Part shown: positions 42,737 through 51,240 of the stretch, piece after piece
How the letters are laid out: each line of letters starts with the position of its first letter
Numbering within the stretch: the first letter of the stretch is position 1
Origin: Streptomyces xylophagus
GTDB lineage: Bacteria; Actinomycetota; Actinomycetes; Streptomycetales; Streptomycetaceae
Reading direction: 5' to 3'
DNA: 64,000 nt
Assembly (NCBI RefSeq): GCF_000716435.1
Contig: NZ_JNWO01000007.1
Location: 1-64,000 of the forward strand
The notes under the pieces: generated by a model
Seen by the model: the letters and a program-made list of their open reading frames with translations, nothing else
Told to the model about the DNA's origin: nothing
Database searches by the model: none
Program-made: the position numbers and the translations under genes

Positions 42737-43404
42737 TGCCGTCCCCCTGGATCGACCTGTCAGTGCCCGTCGTCACCGGGATGCCCGTGTATCCCGGTGA
42801 CCCGGCGGTCGAGGTCACGCCCGCACTGCGCGCCCCCCGTGACGGGGTCAACGTCCTTCAGCTGCACCTGGGTTCGCAATCGGGCACGCATGTCGACGCG
42901 CCCTACCACGTGGACGACGCGTGGCCCCGCCTCGACGAACTGCCCCTGGACCGCTTCGCCGGGCACGCGGTGGTGGCCGACGTGCGGGGGCTGCCGCCCC
43001 GGGCGCCGATCACGCCCGACCTGCTGGCGCCCGCGCTGCGCAGGCTGCGGCCGGGCTCGCTGGTGCTGCTGGCCACGGGCTGGTCGGCGTACTGGGGCAC
43101 CGACCACTACCTCGCCCACCCGTGGCTCACCCCGGAGGCCGCCGAGGCCCTCGTAGCTGCAGGCGTCCGTACGGTCGCGGTCGACGCGCTGAGTGTCGAT
43201 CCGACACCCCAACCCGGCGATGAGACGGCCGACTTCGACCTGCCCGCCCACCGTGTGCTGTGCGGCGCGGGCGGGGTGATCGCCGAGAACCTCACGGGTC
43301 TGGAGCAGGTGGTGGGCCTCCCGGACGTGGAGTTGTTCCTGTTCCCGCTCCGGCTGCCGGGGGCGGACGGCGCGCCGGTGCGGGCTGTCGCACGGGCGGT
43401 CTGA
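42736..43404 (+). CDS. Cyclase/kynurenine formamidase-like metal hydrolase
   Basis: A 222-residue cyclase-family protein. The metal-binding signature HxGTHxDxPxH is seen as SQSGTHVDAPYHVDD (about 48-62), and VDALSVDPTP and FDLPAHRVL follow. Family members hydrolyse N-formylkynurenine, isatin or other amides. Its ATG shares a base with the permease stop. The pair suggests uptake and hydrolysis of one nitrogen ring compound. Substrate is unknown. Confidence 0.9.
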   Translation: MPSPWIDLSVPVVTGMPVYPGDPAVEVTPALRAPRDGVNVLQLHLGSQSGTHVDAPYHVDDAWPRLDELPLDRFAGHAVVADVRGLPPRAPITPDLLAPALRRLRPGSLVLLATGWSAYWGTDHYLAHPWLTPEAAEALVAAGVRTVAVDALSVDPTPQPGDETADFDLPAHRVLCGAGGVIAENLTGLEQVVGLPDVELFLFPLRLPGADGAPVRAVARAV

Positions 43405-43449
43405 TCGTCCCGGAGGGCCGTTGTCAGACCCGCCGTCTACGTTTGCCCC

Positions 43450-44145
43450 ATGACTCGATTCGTTGTGGTGGCAGGCTCGTGGCTCGGTGCATGGGCATGG
43501 GACGAGGTGGTGACCGAGCTGCGCGGGGCCGGGCACGAGGTGCATGCCCTGACCCTGTCCGGGCTCGCGGAGAAGCAGGGGGTTCCTGCCGGACAGCAGA
43601 CCCACGTCCAGGACATCGTCGACGAGGTCGAGCGCCTCGATCTGCGGGACGTCGTCCTGGTCGGGCACAGCTACGCCGGTGTGCCTGTCGGCCAGGCGGC
43701 GGAGCGGATCGGCGACCGGCTGGCCCGGGTGGTGTTCGTCGATGCGAACGTGCCGGTCGACGGCACGTCGTTCCTGGACGGCTTCCCGAGTGACTACATC
43801 AGGAAGTCCCTCGACGAGAACGGCGGCGACTGGCCGACCCTGGACCCGGCCGACTACGCCGGCCAGGACCTCACGGACGAGCAGATCACCCGCATAGTCA
43901 CCGACGGCACCGCGCACCCGGGCGCCACCCTCACCGAACCGGCCATCCTGTCCCGCCCGCTCGCCGAGTTGCCGGCCACCTATATCAAGTGCCTGCTCGA
44001 CGGCGACGAGTTGATGGACCCGGTGGGCGAACTGGTCGAGAGCGGACGCTGGGAGCTGGTCCGCATGAACACGGGCCACTGGCCGATGTTCTCCCAGCCC
44101 CGCGAACTGGCCCTGATCCTGACCGAGTCGGCAGCCGGGTCCTGA
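43450..44145 (+). CDS. Alpha/beta hydrolase of the plant-esterase-like (MES/HNL) type
   Basis: A 231-residue hydrolase. The nucleophile is in VLVGHSYAGVP (Ser near 74), the acid probably in LLDGDELMD, and the His in NTGHWPMFSQP. The overall pattern FVVVAGSWLGAWAWDEVV is shared with salicylate/pyrethroid-type esterases. It is a single gene, 45 bp after the cyclase gene, and may form one transcript with it. A terminator follows. Confidence 0.9.
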   Translation: MTRFVVVAGSWLGAWAWDEVVTELRGAGHEVHALTLSGLAEKQGVPAGQQTHVQDIVDEVERLDLRDVVLVGHSYAGVPVGQAAERIGDRLARVVFVDANVPVDGTSFLDGFPSDYIRKSLDENGGDWPTLDPADYAGQDLTDEQITRIVTDGTAHPGATLTEPAILSRPLAELPATYIKCLLDGDELMDPVGELVESGRWELVRMNTGHWPMFSQPRELALILTESAAGS

Positions 44146-44152
44146 CGCGGGT

Positions 44153-44186
44153 GCGGGTCCGCTCCCCCGCGAGGGCACGGACCCGC
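44153..44186. terminator. Bidirectional terminator
   Basis: GCGGGTCCG (44153-44161) and CGGACCCGC (44178-44186), perfect 9-bp arms between convergent genes. Confidence 0.65.
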
Positions 44187-44211
44187 GTCTCCCACCACGG
44201 CGAGGATGTCG

Positions 44212-45843
44212 TCAGCCGAGCCGGTCCGCGATCTTCGCGGGGCGCGCTGATGGTCCTCCCGTGCCGGCGATCGACAGCGAACCGGGGCTGGCCGACACCG
44301 AGTCGGTGAGCCAGCGCTGGGTGGCGGAGCCGTCGCGGACCTTGAGGACGATGTCGGCGCCGGGGTCCTTGGTGGTGGAGGTCAGCGCGAGCCCGGACTG
44401 CCAGCGGGGCAGCAACTCGCCCTGGACGGTGAGGTCGTAGCGGACATCGTTGCCGCGCTTGGCCTTCGCGTCGGCGCAGGTGCCGAGGACGACGACACCG
44501 GCGTCCGCGTGCGAGTCCAGGCACAGTCCGGGGCTCGCGACACTGCGCAGCAGCCCGTCGGTCTCGTACGACCACTCCTGCGTCTTCGCCGACGAGCACG
44601 CGGCCAGGGTAGTGCCGGCGCCGGCCTTCGCGGTGCCCCGGATGTCGAGGCACAGGTCGGCGGCGGCGTTCTGCAGCCTCGTGCGCTGGGGTGCGGCGGG
44701 GAGCCGGGCCGTGCCGGGCGCCGACGATGACACGTGTCCGGAGCCGCCGCTCCCGCCGGTGGAGGCGATCGGGCCGGCGGTGCCACTGTGGTCCGGCCAG
44801 AGGCTGACGGCGAGGACGGTCGCGAGGACTCCGGCACCGACCAGGCCCGCGCCGACGAACAGCGACCGGGACGACCTCGCCGACCGGGCCGCGTCGACGA
44901 TACGGCGGCCGGGAGCGGGAAGCCGGGACAGCAGACGATGCCGCCCCGTGCCGCCGGCGGCGTGTCCGCCGTGCCGGGAGGCGGTCTTCGTCCGCGCGTC
45001 GTGCCGGGCGCGGCCGGGGCGGGATGCGAGGTAGGGGCGGGCTCCCCAGCCGAGTACCGCCTCCGCAAGCAGGACTCCCAGCCCGCCTTCGAAATAACTC
45101 AGTTGTTCGGCGGCGAAACGGCAGTAGCGGCACTGGTTCAGATGTTGCTGGACATCCGGCAGCAGTGCGCCGCCGCGGCGAATCGGGACGTCGAGGAGGC
45201 GGTTGTAGAAGCGGCAATCCTGGGTCAGCGCGAGTTCCCGGTGGGCGCGTACACAGCCTTCGCGGAATTTTTCGTGCGCCTGCTGGAGAGCGGCCGACGC
45301 GGTGTCGGTATCCATCCCGAGCAGTGCCGCCGGCACGGTTATCGACTCGGCTTCGACCTCGGTGTGCCACAACAGACACTGGAAGAACGGAGCGAGGGTC
45401 TGGAAAGACCGCTCGGCGAGCTTGCGATTTTCAGCTGTCATGGACTTGGCAACACGCATGGCCCGTCCCCCGGAGGGTTTCTCCAGGTCGGGCAGAACAC
45501 CGGATATTCGCTCTTCCGAGGACCACTCCCGGATCGTGTCGCGCACGGTCAGCAGCAGCCGGGGGCGCAGCGCCACACCGTGTTCGCCGAACGTCAGCCG
45601 GTCGAACACCTGGTGGAAGGCGGCCGCGGTGGCCATGGCGGGGGCGCTGCCCGTGGCGGCGAGACAGATGGCCGCGTAATCCTGGACCGGCTGCCAGTGC
45701 CGCGCCATGAGGAGCGCGACGGAATGAACGGCCTCGCCCTCCGGACGGCCCCGCAGCCGGGCGGCCAGGGTCTCGTCGGATTCCTCGGGTGCCCCGCCGT
45801 TCGGCGGAGGGTAAGGAGGACGAGGGGGGTGAGGGATGGACAC
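44212..45843 (-). CDS. Membrane protein with sigma-like region, ZAS zinc motif and external ricin domain
   Basis: A 543-residue protein. Residues 20-210 are helical and resemble a degenerate sigma-70-type region (LAARLRGRPEGEAVHSVALLMARHWQPVQDYA). His234-x3-Cys238-x2-Cys241 (HLNQCRYC) matches the ZAS zinc motif of anti-sigma factors. A basic stretch precedes one transmembrane helix (about 328-348). The outer part is a beta-trefoil (about 385-530) with LCLDIRG, LCLDSHADAG and QxW-like QEW, QRW motifs. It probably senses glycans outside and signals inside. GTG 45843 has GAGGAA about 10 bases upstream; ATG 45870 has none. Confidence 0.85.
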   Translation of the reverse strand: MSIPHPPRPPYPPPNGGAPEESDETLAARLRGRPEGEAVHSVALLMARHWQPVQDYAAICLAATGSAPAMATAAAFHQVFDRLTFGEHGVALRPRLLLTVRDTIREWSSEERISGVLPDLEKPSGGRAMRVAKSMTAENRKLAERSFQTLAPFFQCLLWHTEVEAESITVPAALLGMDTDTASAALQQAHEKFREGCVRAHRELALTQDCRFYNRLLDVPIRRGGALLPDVQQHLNQCRYCRFAAEQLSYFEGGLGVLLAEAVLGWGARPYLASRPGRARHDARTKTASRHGGHAAGGTGRHRLLSRLPAPGRRIVDAARSARSSRSLFVGAGLVGAGVLATVLAVSLWPDHSGTAGPIASTGGSGGSGHVSSSAPGTARLPAAPQRTRLQNAAADLCLDIRGTAKAGAGTTLAACSSAKTQEWSYETDGLLRSVASPGLCLDSHADAGVVVLGTCADAKAKRGNDVRYDLTVQGELLPRWQSGLALTSTTKDPGADIVLKVRDGSATQRWLTDSVSASPGSLSIAGTGGPSARPAKIADRLG

Positions 45844-46231
45844 GGAGTGGATTCCTCGGATTCGGTTCATCAACAGGTCAATGAGCCCCGGGCATTTGCC
45901 CCCGCGCGGGTGTTTCACCCTTGCACAACCCACCGAACCCAACAAGGCACTTGGGTAACATCCTCACCTTTGAAAGTAAGTCAGACGCGGTGACAACTCG
46001 GTTCACTCGCATCGGCTTTCGACTTTCCATGCGCCCCGTGTGAAGCACACGCACACGCCGGTACGCCGCGCACGCTCCCGGCGCACGCCACGTGGCGGTC
46101 CACTGGAATCGGCCTTCCCGGAGGCCTCGCGCTGGACGGCGGCTCTCCCGCGCCAAACGGCCGCCGACCTTGCTCCTCCCGCCCTCGGTCGGCGGCCCCG
46201 AGGGCGGGGGCGGCCCACCCCCGCCCTCATC
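45844..46231. other. 388-bp intergenic region
   Basis: No credible gene is seen. It holds the promoter region of the ricin-domain gene and a terminator at 46200-46228. The remainder shows no structure I can name. Confidence 0.5.
46200..46228 (-). terminator. Terminator of the SDR/aldo-keto reductase operon
   Basis: Perfect 11-bp arms GAGGGCGGGGG (46200-46210) and CCCCCGCCCTC (46218-46228), 3 bases beyond the SDR stop. Confidence 0.82.
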
Positions 46232-46936
46232 TCACCAGGGCATGACCCCGGCCCCCTCGGTGAGGGTGCCGGTGGGCGCCTGAGCACCCAGCCCGACGAG
46301 CCGTACGACGGGTTCCGCGCCCAGGTCCACCGGCTGGATCCCGGGCCCGCTCTGTCCGTGCAGGTCGGTCTCGGTGAGGCCGGGGTCGACGGCGTTGACC
46401 CGGATACCGGGCAGGCCCTTGGCGTACTGCACGGTGAGCATGTTCACCGCCGCCTTCGAGGAGCCGTAGACGGGCGTGGGATACGTGCTCTCGTGCCGGG
46501 CGGGATCGCCGACGGTGCCGAACGAGCCGAGGCCGCTGGTGACGTTGACGATCGACGGCGCCTCGGCGGCCCGCAGCAGGGGCAGGAAGGCGTGGATGAC
46601 GCGGACGACGCCGAAGACGTTGACGTCGTAGATCCGCCGCATGTCCTCGGCCGTCGCGTCCGCGGGCTTGGGATCGCCCTCGGCGGTGCCCGCGTTGTTG
46701 ACCAGGACGTCCAGATGCCCTTCCCTGCGGGCGAGTTCGGCGGCGGCCTCGGCGACGGAGGCGTCGTCGGTCACGTCCAACTGGACGAATGTGATGCCGA
46801 GTTCATCGGCCGCCGCCGCACGGCCGCGCCCGGGGTCGCGGGCTCCGAGGTACACGGTGTGGCCGAGTTCGTGCAGACGGCGCGCGGTGGCCCGGCCGAT
46901 GCCCTTGTTGGCGCCCGTGACGAGGACGACGCTCAT
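46232..46936 (-). CDS. SDR-family NAD(P)-dependent oxidoreductase
   Basis: A 234-residue classical short-chain dehydrogenase. Cofactor motif TGANKGIG (7-14), NNAG (about 80-83), Ser in NVTSGLGS and the catalytic YGSSK. Carbonyl reductase-like; substrate unknown. Its ATG overlaps the aldo/keto reductase stop (ATGA), so both are made together. Confidence 0.93.
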   Translation of the reverse strand: MSVVLVTGANKGIGRATARRLHELGHTVYLGARDPGRGRAAAADELGITFVQLDVTDDASVAEAAAELARREGHLDVLVNNAGTAEGDPKPADATAEDMRRIYDVNVFGVVRVIHAFLPLLRAAEAPSIVNVTSGLGSFGTVGDPARHESTYPTPVYGSSKAAVNMLTVQYAKGLPGIRVNAVDPGLTETDLHGQSGPGIQPVDLGAEPVVRLVGLGAQAPTGTLTEGAGVMPW

Positions 46937-47820
46937 ACGGTGGAGTCCTCCAACCGCCCGCCGATGGCGTCGAGTTCGGTGATCGCGTCGGCGGGCAGCA
47001 CCAGGTCCGCGGCGGCGATGTTCTCACGCAGATGGGCGCGGGAGGAGGTGCCGGGGATGAGGACGGTGGTGGCCGAACGCTGCAACAGCCAGGCCAGGGC
47101 GACCTGTTGGGGCGAGGCGTCCAGGCGCGCGGCCACGTCCGACAGAACCTGCGACTGGAGCGGGGTGAAGCCACCGAGCGGGAAGTACGCGGCGAACGCG
47201 ATGTTCTCCGCCGCGCACCGCTCGACGAGGGCGTCGTCGTCCCGGTTGGCCAGGTTGTACAGGTTCTGGACGGTGACGACGGGGGCGATGGCCTGGGCCT
47301 CGGTCAACTGGGCGGCGGAGACGGTGCTGAGCCCGAGGTGCCGGATCAGCCCCGCCTTCTGCAACTCGGCCAGGGCACCGAACTTGTCGCCGATCGACTC
47401 CTCGTCGGCGGTGTCCTGGACGCCCACACGGAGGTTCACCACGTCGAGCGCGTCGAGCCCGAGGTTGCGGAGGTTGTCGTACACCTGGGCCTTGAGGTCC
47501 TCGGGGTGCCGGGACATGATCCAGCTGCCGTCGGGACCGCGCCGGGCGCCGACCTTGGTGACGAGGTGCAGGTCGTCGGGGTAGGGGTGGAGTGCCTCCC
47601 TGATGATCTCGTTGACGACGACGGGGCCGTAGAAGTCGCTGGTGTCGATGTGGGTGATGCCCCGCTCGACGGCCTCACGGAGGACGGCCACCGCTTCGGT
47701 GCGGTCCTTCGGTGGGCCGAACACATGGGGGCCGGCCAGTTGCATGGCGCCGTATCCCATGCGGGTGAGGGTGAGGCCCTCGGCGGGGGTGAGGGTGCCG
47801 CCGGAGACGGTGTCGGCCAT
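46933..47820 (-). CDS. Aldo/keto reductase
   Basis: A 295-residue NADPH-dependent reductase. Catalytic residues are seen as Asp/Tyr in HIDTSDFYGP and Lys in HLVTKVGARR; IPGTSSRAHLRENI is the cofactor-binding end. ATG 47820 is chosen; a longer frame runs into the divergent promoter. It is the first gene of a two-gene operon with the SDR and divergent from an XRE regulator. In this arrangement the regulator often responds to reactive carbonyls. Confidence 0.93.
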   Translation of the reverse strand: MADTVSGGTLTPAEGLTLTRMGYGAMQLAGPHVFGPPKDRTEAVAVLREAVERGITHIDTSDFYGPVVVNEIIREALHPYPDDLHLVTKVGARRGPDGSWIMSRHPEDLKAQVYDNLRNLGLDALDVVNLRVGVQDTADEESIGDKFGALAELQKAGLIRHLGLSTVSAAQLTEAQAIAPVVTVQNLYNLANRDDDALVERCAAENIAFAAYFPLGGFTPLQSQVLSDVAARLDASPQQVALAWLLQRSATTVLIPGTSSRAHLRENIAAADLVLPADAITELDAIGGRLEDSTV

Positions 47821-47910
47821 GATGGCGCGCCTTTCACTGAGAGCTGCGTGGGGACTGTTCGTCCCGCCACCGACTCTGCGCCCGTACCGGCTGAGCAGGC
47901 AGTACCCGGA

Positions 47911-47933
47911 TGTTCCTGGTAGTGACAGGGACA
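47911..47933. promoter_or_regulatory. Imperfect inverted repeat between reductase and XRE regulator
   Basis: TGTTCCTG (47911-47918) and CAGGGACA (47926-47933) match at 7 of 8 positions with a 7-bp spacer, midway in the divergent region. Possible binding site of the XRE regulator. Confidence 0.35.
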
Positions 47934-47968
47934 CCCACCTCCGGGGATTCGGACCTACGGTGGTGGGT

Positions 47969-48862
47969 GTGGACAGCAAGAACGCGCTCGGCGAGTTTCT
48001 GCGGGCCCGCCGTGAGCGGGTCCGGCCCGAGGACGTGGGTCTGAGCGGCGGCGGACTGCGGCGGGTGCCGGGGTTGCGCCGGGAGGAGGTCGCGCTGCTG
48101 GCCGGCATCAGCTCCGACTACTACCTGCGCCTGGAGCAGGGCCGCGACCGCAACCCGTCGGTACAGGTCCTGGAGGCACTCGCCCGGGTGCTGCGCCTGG
48201 ACGCCTCAGCGACCGCGCACCTGGTCGGCCTGGCGCAGCCGGAACGGCCGGCCGTGTCCCGCAGACGGGCCAGGCGGCCCGAGGCGGTGCCGGCGAGCGT
48301 CCGCGAGCTGCTGGACACCTGGGTCGGCCATCCCGCGTATGTGCAGAACCGGTTCACGGACTGCCTCGCGGCCAACGCGCTGTGCCGGGCGCTGTCCCCG
48401 AACTACGTCCCCGGCGTGAACCTGTTGCGCGCGGTGTTCCTCGACCCTGCCGAGCAGGCGCTGCGCCGCGACTGGGAGGAGCTGACCGCCGAGGGCGTGG
48501 CGACCCTGCGCGGCCACATCGGACCCGACGTCGACGATCCACGCCTCGTCGAGCTGGTCGGCGAACTGTCCGTCCGCAGCGACCGGTTCCGACTGCTGTG
48601 GAGCCGCCACGAGGTACGCCCGATGGTCGGCCGGACCAGTCTCCTCAGCCACCCCTTGGTCGGTGACTTCGAGCTGCGGTCGAACAAGTTCGAGATCCCG
48701 GGCACGGACACGCTGAGCGTGGTCGTCTTCCACGCCGAGCCGGGCAGCCGCAGCGCGGAACTGCTGGGACTGCTCGGCAGCCTCACCGCGTCCGACAACA
48801 CCTCACGCGAGGACGGCGCCGAGGCCCAGGAGGAGAGCGCCCGGCTCGACGAGGACCGGTAG
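47969..48862 (+). CDS. XRE-family regulator with MmyB-like ligand domain
   Basis: A 297-residue regulator. The HTH_31 domain is LGEFLRARRERVRPEDVGL, then VPGLRREEVALLAGISSDYYLRLEQGRDRNPS. The C-terminal MltR/MmyB-like domain (about 110-270) has HPAYVQNRFTDCLAANALCRAL and SLLSHPLVGDFEL. GTG 47969 was chosen by homology; a TACGGT element ends 8 bases before it, so the message may be leaderless. It likely controls the divergent aldo/keto reductase-SDR operon. Confidence 0.92.
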   Translation: MDSKNALGEFLRARRERVRPEDVGLSGGGLRRVPGLRREEVALLAGISSDYYLRLEQGRDRNPSVQVLEALARVLRLDASATAHLVGLAQPERPAVSRRRARRPEAVPASVRELLDTWVGHPAYVQNRFTDCLAANALCRALSPNYVPGVNLLRAVFLDPAEQALRRDWEELTAEGVATLRGHIGPDVDDPRLVELVGELSVRSDRFRLLWSRHEVRPMVGRTSLLSHPLVGDFELRSNKFEIPGTDTLSVVVFHAEPGSRSAELLGLLGSLTASDNTSREDGAEAQEESARLDEDR

Positions 48863-48870
48863 ATCGCCCC

Positions 48871-48905
48871 GTCAGACCTCTCTGTCAGACCTCCCCGTCA
48901 GATCT
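48871..48905. repeat. Short 13-bp direct repeats at the toxin 3' end
   Basis: GTCAGACCTC occurs at 48871-48880 and 48884-48893, with a third copy changed to GTCAGATCT at 48897, overlapping the stop of the toxin gene. Confidence 0.5.
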
Positions 48906-49275
48906 GCCAGGACCGCAACCGGTCCGCCGCGCCGTACACATCCGTCTTGCCGGAGATCAGATCGCGGGCGAGGTCGACGAGGGCGCCGTAGGGCGGATCG
49001 ATGCCGACACCGCTGACGAACATGTAGGCGACCGCGGTGGCGCAGGCGAAGCGGGCGTTGGCCGAGGGCAACGGCTTGAGCAGGGCGAGGGTGTGCAGCA
49101 GGGCGGTGGCCCGCCAGGCCGGATCGGAGTCGACGCCGAGGCGGGGCGGGTCGACGCGGTGCCGGGCGACGGCTGCCACCAACGCCGAGAAGTCGTTGAT
49201 GGTGGGCTGGTCCGGCAGGACTTCCTCATGGCGCTGGAGCAGCCAGGGCACGTCAATATGGATGACGGTGGGCAT
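48898..49275 (-). CDS. Fic/Doc-like toxin with degenerate Fic motif
   Basis: A 125-residue protein of the Doc-like toxin group. FSALVAAVARHRVD and AWRATALLHTLALLKPLPSANARFACATAVAYMF give the helical Fic fold. The canonical HxFxxANKR motif is reduced to LPSANARFACA (69-79): the catalytic His is replaced, while the Ala-Asn-x-Arg part remains. Doc proteins phosphorylate elongation factor Tu in other bacteria; activity here is doubtful. It begins 3 bases after the antitoxin stop. Confidence 0.8.
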   Translation of the reverse strand: MPTVIHIDVPWLLQRHEEVLPDQPTINDFSALVAAVARHRVDPPRLGVDSDPAWRATALLHTLALLKPLPSANARFACATAVAYMFVSGVGIDPPYGALVDLARDLISGKTDVYGAADRLRSWQI

Positions 49276-49278
49276 GCG

Positions 49279-49524
49279 TCAGGCGACCCGCCCCTCGCCC
49301 TTGGCCGACGGTTCGTCGTCGGGGAACGCGGCGGCGAACTCGTCGGCGTGCGTCGCGAAGAACCGCCGGAACGCCTCCGCGCCCTCCTGAAGCGCCCGGT
49401 GCCGCGCGATGTCGGCCGCGGCCGCCTCCCGTACGAGGGCCTTCATCGACGTACCGCGCTCCTTGGCGATCTGCCGCAGGTCCTCTAGCTCGCGGTCGCT
49501 GAACTCCACGTTGAGAGCTGGCAT
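49279..49524 (-). CDS. Ribbon-helix-helix antitoxin
   Basis: An 81-residue partner of the downstream Fic-like toxin. The N-terminal ribbon MPALNVEFSDRELEDLRQIAKERGTSMKALV is a typical RHH DNA-binding fold. The acidic, helical C-terminus (FRRFFATHADEFAAAFPDDEP) should neutralise the toxin. A GTG two codons upstream (49530) is an alternative start. Antitoxin-first order and a 3-base gap are standard for type II pairs. Confidence 0.83.
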   Translation of the reverse strand: MPALNVEFSDRELEDLRQIAKERGTSMKALVREAAAADIARHRALQEGAEAFRRFFATHADEFAAAFPDDEPSAKGEGRVA

Positions 49525-49661
49525 GCCCACACGGTACCGCTCGGGTACTTACCCGTAAATACCGCCAGGTCAAGCAGCCTTCTTGACGGTACCGACCCGG
49601 TTCCAACGCCGTGTCCGAATCCCGCCGGACTCAACCGCCGCCTGCGAGCAGACTCGTCTGT

Positions 49662-50159
49662 ATGACCACCATCTGGACACTCACCGACAGCCCTGCGGGC
49701 CAACTCCTCCTGACCGGCGAGAAGTCACCCGCCGGCACCACACTCACCTCCCTCTCCATGCCGGACCACCCGAGCATCGCCCCCGACTGGCAACGCGACG
49801 ACCCGGCCTTCACCGAGGCCACCCGCCAACTGTCCGCCTACTTCGCCGGACACCTCACCCGCTTCCAACTCCCGCTCGCCGCCCGGGGAACGGAGTTCCA
49901 ACAGCGCGTATGGCACGCCCTCGACGACATCCCGTACGGCACCACGACGACGTACGGCGCGCTGGCCGAGCGACTCGGTGTACCGCGCGCCGAGATCCGG
50001 GCGCTGGGCGCGGCGATCGGCGCGAATCCGCTGCTACTGGTGCGCCCGTGCCATCGGGTGATCGGCGCGGACGGTTCGATGCGGGGTTACGCCGCCGGGG
50101 TCGAGCGCAAAGTACGCCTACTGACACACGAGGGTGCGCTGCAGCCGATGCTGGGCTGA
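49662..50159 (+). CDS. ogt: Methylated-DNA-protein-cysteine methyltransferase
   Basis: A 165-residue suicide DNA-repair protein that removes O6-alkyl groups from guanine onto its own cysteine. The active site is Cys130 in RPCHRVIGADG. The DNA-binding region FQQRVWHALDDIPYGTTTTYGALAERLG and the ARG-like turn are in place. The N-terminal domain is the short Ogt type with no Ada regulatory part. ATG 49662. It is a single gene between a toxin-antitoxin pair and a sigma factor. Confidence 0.95.
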   Translation: MTTIWTLTDSPAGQLLLTGEKSPAGTTLTSLSMPDHPSIAPDWQRDDPAFTEATRQLSAYFAGHLTRFQLPLAARGTEFQQRVWHALDDIPYGTTTTYGALAERLGVPRAEIRALGAAIGANPLLLVRPCHRVIGADGSMRGYAAGVERKVRLLTHEGALQPMLG

Positions 50160-50219
50160 CGAACGACGGCGATGCGGAAGAGCGGAAGAACTGGACCTCG
50201 CGAATTCGCCGAGACCTAC

Positions 50220-50249
50220 GTCACATTCAGCCCCTCGGATGTCACATTC
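50220..50249 (+). promoter_or_regulatory. Direct repeat GTCACATTC in the sigma factor promoter
   Basis: GTCACATTC occurs at 50220-50228 and 50241-50249, 21 bp apart (two helical turns). The second copy reads TGTCACA, the -35 element I recall for ECF41 sigma factors. The expected CGTC -10 was not found at 16 bp spacing (CCCT/CTCG instead), so direct autoregulation is uncertain. Confidence 0.45.
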
Positions 50250-50301
50250 CGACCCCCGCCACCCCTCGCAGTAGTGAGCACGCCACTGGGGAGGCGCATA
50301 C

Positions 50302-51240
50302 ATGTCCGAGATCTCTGAGTTCGCCGTCACCGATGAGGCGACCACTGTCTTCATGGACCATCGGGAGCTGCTGTTCGGCCTCGTCTACAACATGCTGGGC
50401 AGCGTCGCCGACACCGACGACGTCCTTCAGGAGACCTGGTTGTCCTGGACGACGCGCTCCCGGCGCTCCCCGCTCGACACCATCACCAACCAGCGCGCCT
50501 ATCTCGTCCGCATCGCCGTCAACCACGCGCTGCAGCGCCGTGCCACGATCAACCACCGCCGCGAGACGTACGTAGGCCCGTGGTTGCCGGAGCCGCTGGT
50601 CGACCAGGCCGCCGACGGCGACCCCGTGGACCCCGCCCTGCGCGCCGAGTCCGTGTCGCTGGCCATGCTGGTGGTACTGGAGTCACTGAGCCCACTGGAG
50701 CGCGCGGTCTTCGTCCTCAACGAGGTCTTCGGGTACGCCCACACCGAGATCGCGGACATCATCGAGCGCACTCCGGCCGCCGTACGGCAACTCGCGCACC
50801 GGGCGCGGGCCCATGTGCACGCGCGGCGGCCGCTGTACGAGGCGCATCCCCGGGTGCGGCGGGAGGCGACCGAGCGGTTCGTGCGGGCCGCGATCGGCGG
50901 GGACATCGCCTCACTGATGGAGATCCTCGCGCCGGACGTCACGGTGTGGACCGACAGCGGGGGCAACCGGAAGCCGGCGGGGCTACGCCCGGTGCACGGG
51001 CGGGACAAGGCCGTCCGGCTCATCAACTCGTTCGCGGCCCGGCGCCACGGTCCCCAGGACCTGGAGCTGCGCTACCGGCGCGTCAACGGCGACGACGCGG
51101 CCGTGCTGTTCGAGGGCGACTCGCCGTACGCGGTGATGGTCATGGACCTCACTCCCGAGGGCGACCAGGTGTCCGGGGTCTACATCGTGACCAACCCCGA
51201 GAAGCTCACGCACGTGCACAAGGACGAGGAGGACCAGTGA
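50302..51240 (+). CDS. sigJ: ECF41-type sigma factor (SigJ-like) with C-terminal SnoaL extension
   Basis: A 312-residue extracytoplasmic-function sigma factor. Region 2 covers about 15-85 (LLFGLVYNMLGSVADTDDVLQETWLSW). Then comes the ECF41 landmark WLPEPL (about 94-99), then region 4 (about 125-180, LSPLERAVFVLNEVFGYAHTEIADII). The C-terminal NTF2/SnoaL-like domain (about 195-300) carries a DSGGN variant of the DGGGK motif and replaces a separate anti-sigma factor by controlling the core from within. Its stop overlaps the cytochrome b start (GTGA), so the two are co-translated. Confidence 0.92.
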   Translation: MSEISEFAVTDEATTVFMDHRELLFGLVYNMLGSVADTDDVLQETWLSWTTRSRRSPLDTITNQRAYLVRIAVNHALQRRATINHRRETYVGPWLPEPLVDQAADGDPVDPALRAESVSLAMLVVLESLSPLERAVFVLNEVFGYAHTEIADIIERTPAAVRQLAHRARAHVHARRPLYEAHPRVRREATERFVRAAIGGDIASLMEILAPDVTVWTDSGGNRKPAGLRPVHGRDKAVRLINSFAARRHGPQDLELRYRRVNGDDAAVLFEGDSPYAVMVMDLTPEGDQVSGVYIVTNPEKLTHVHKDEEDQ

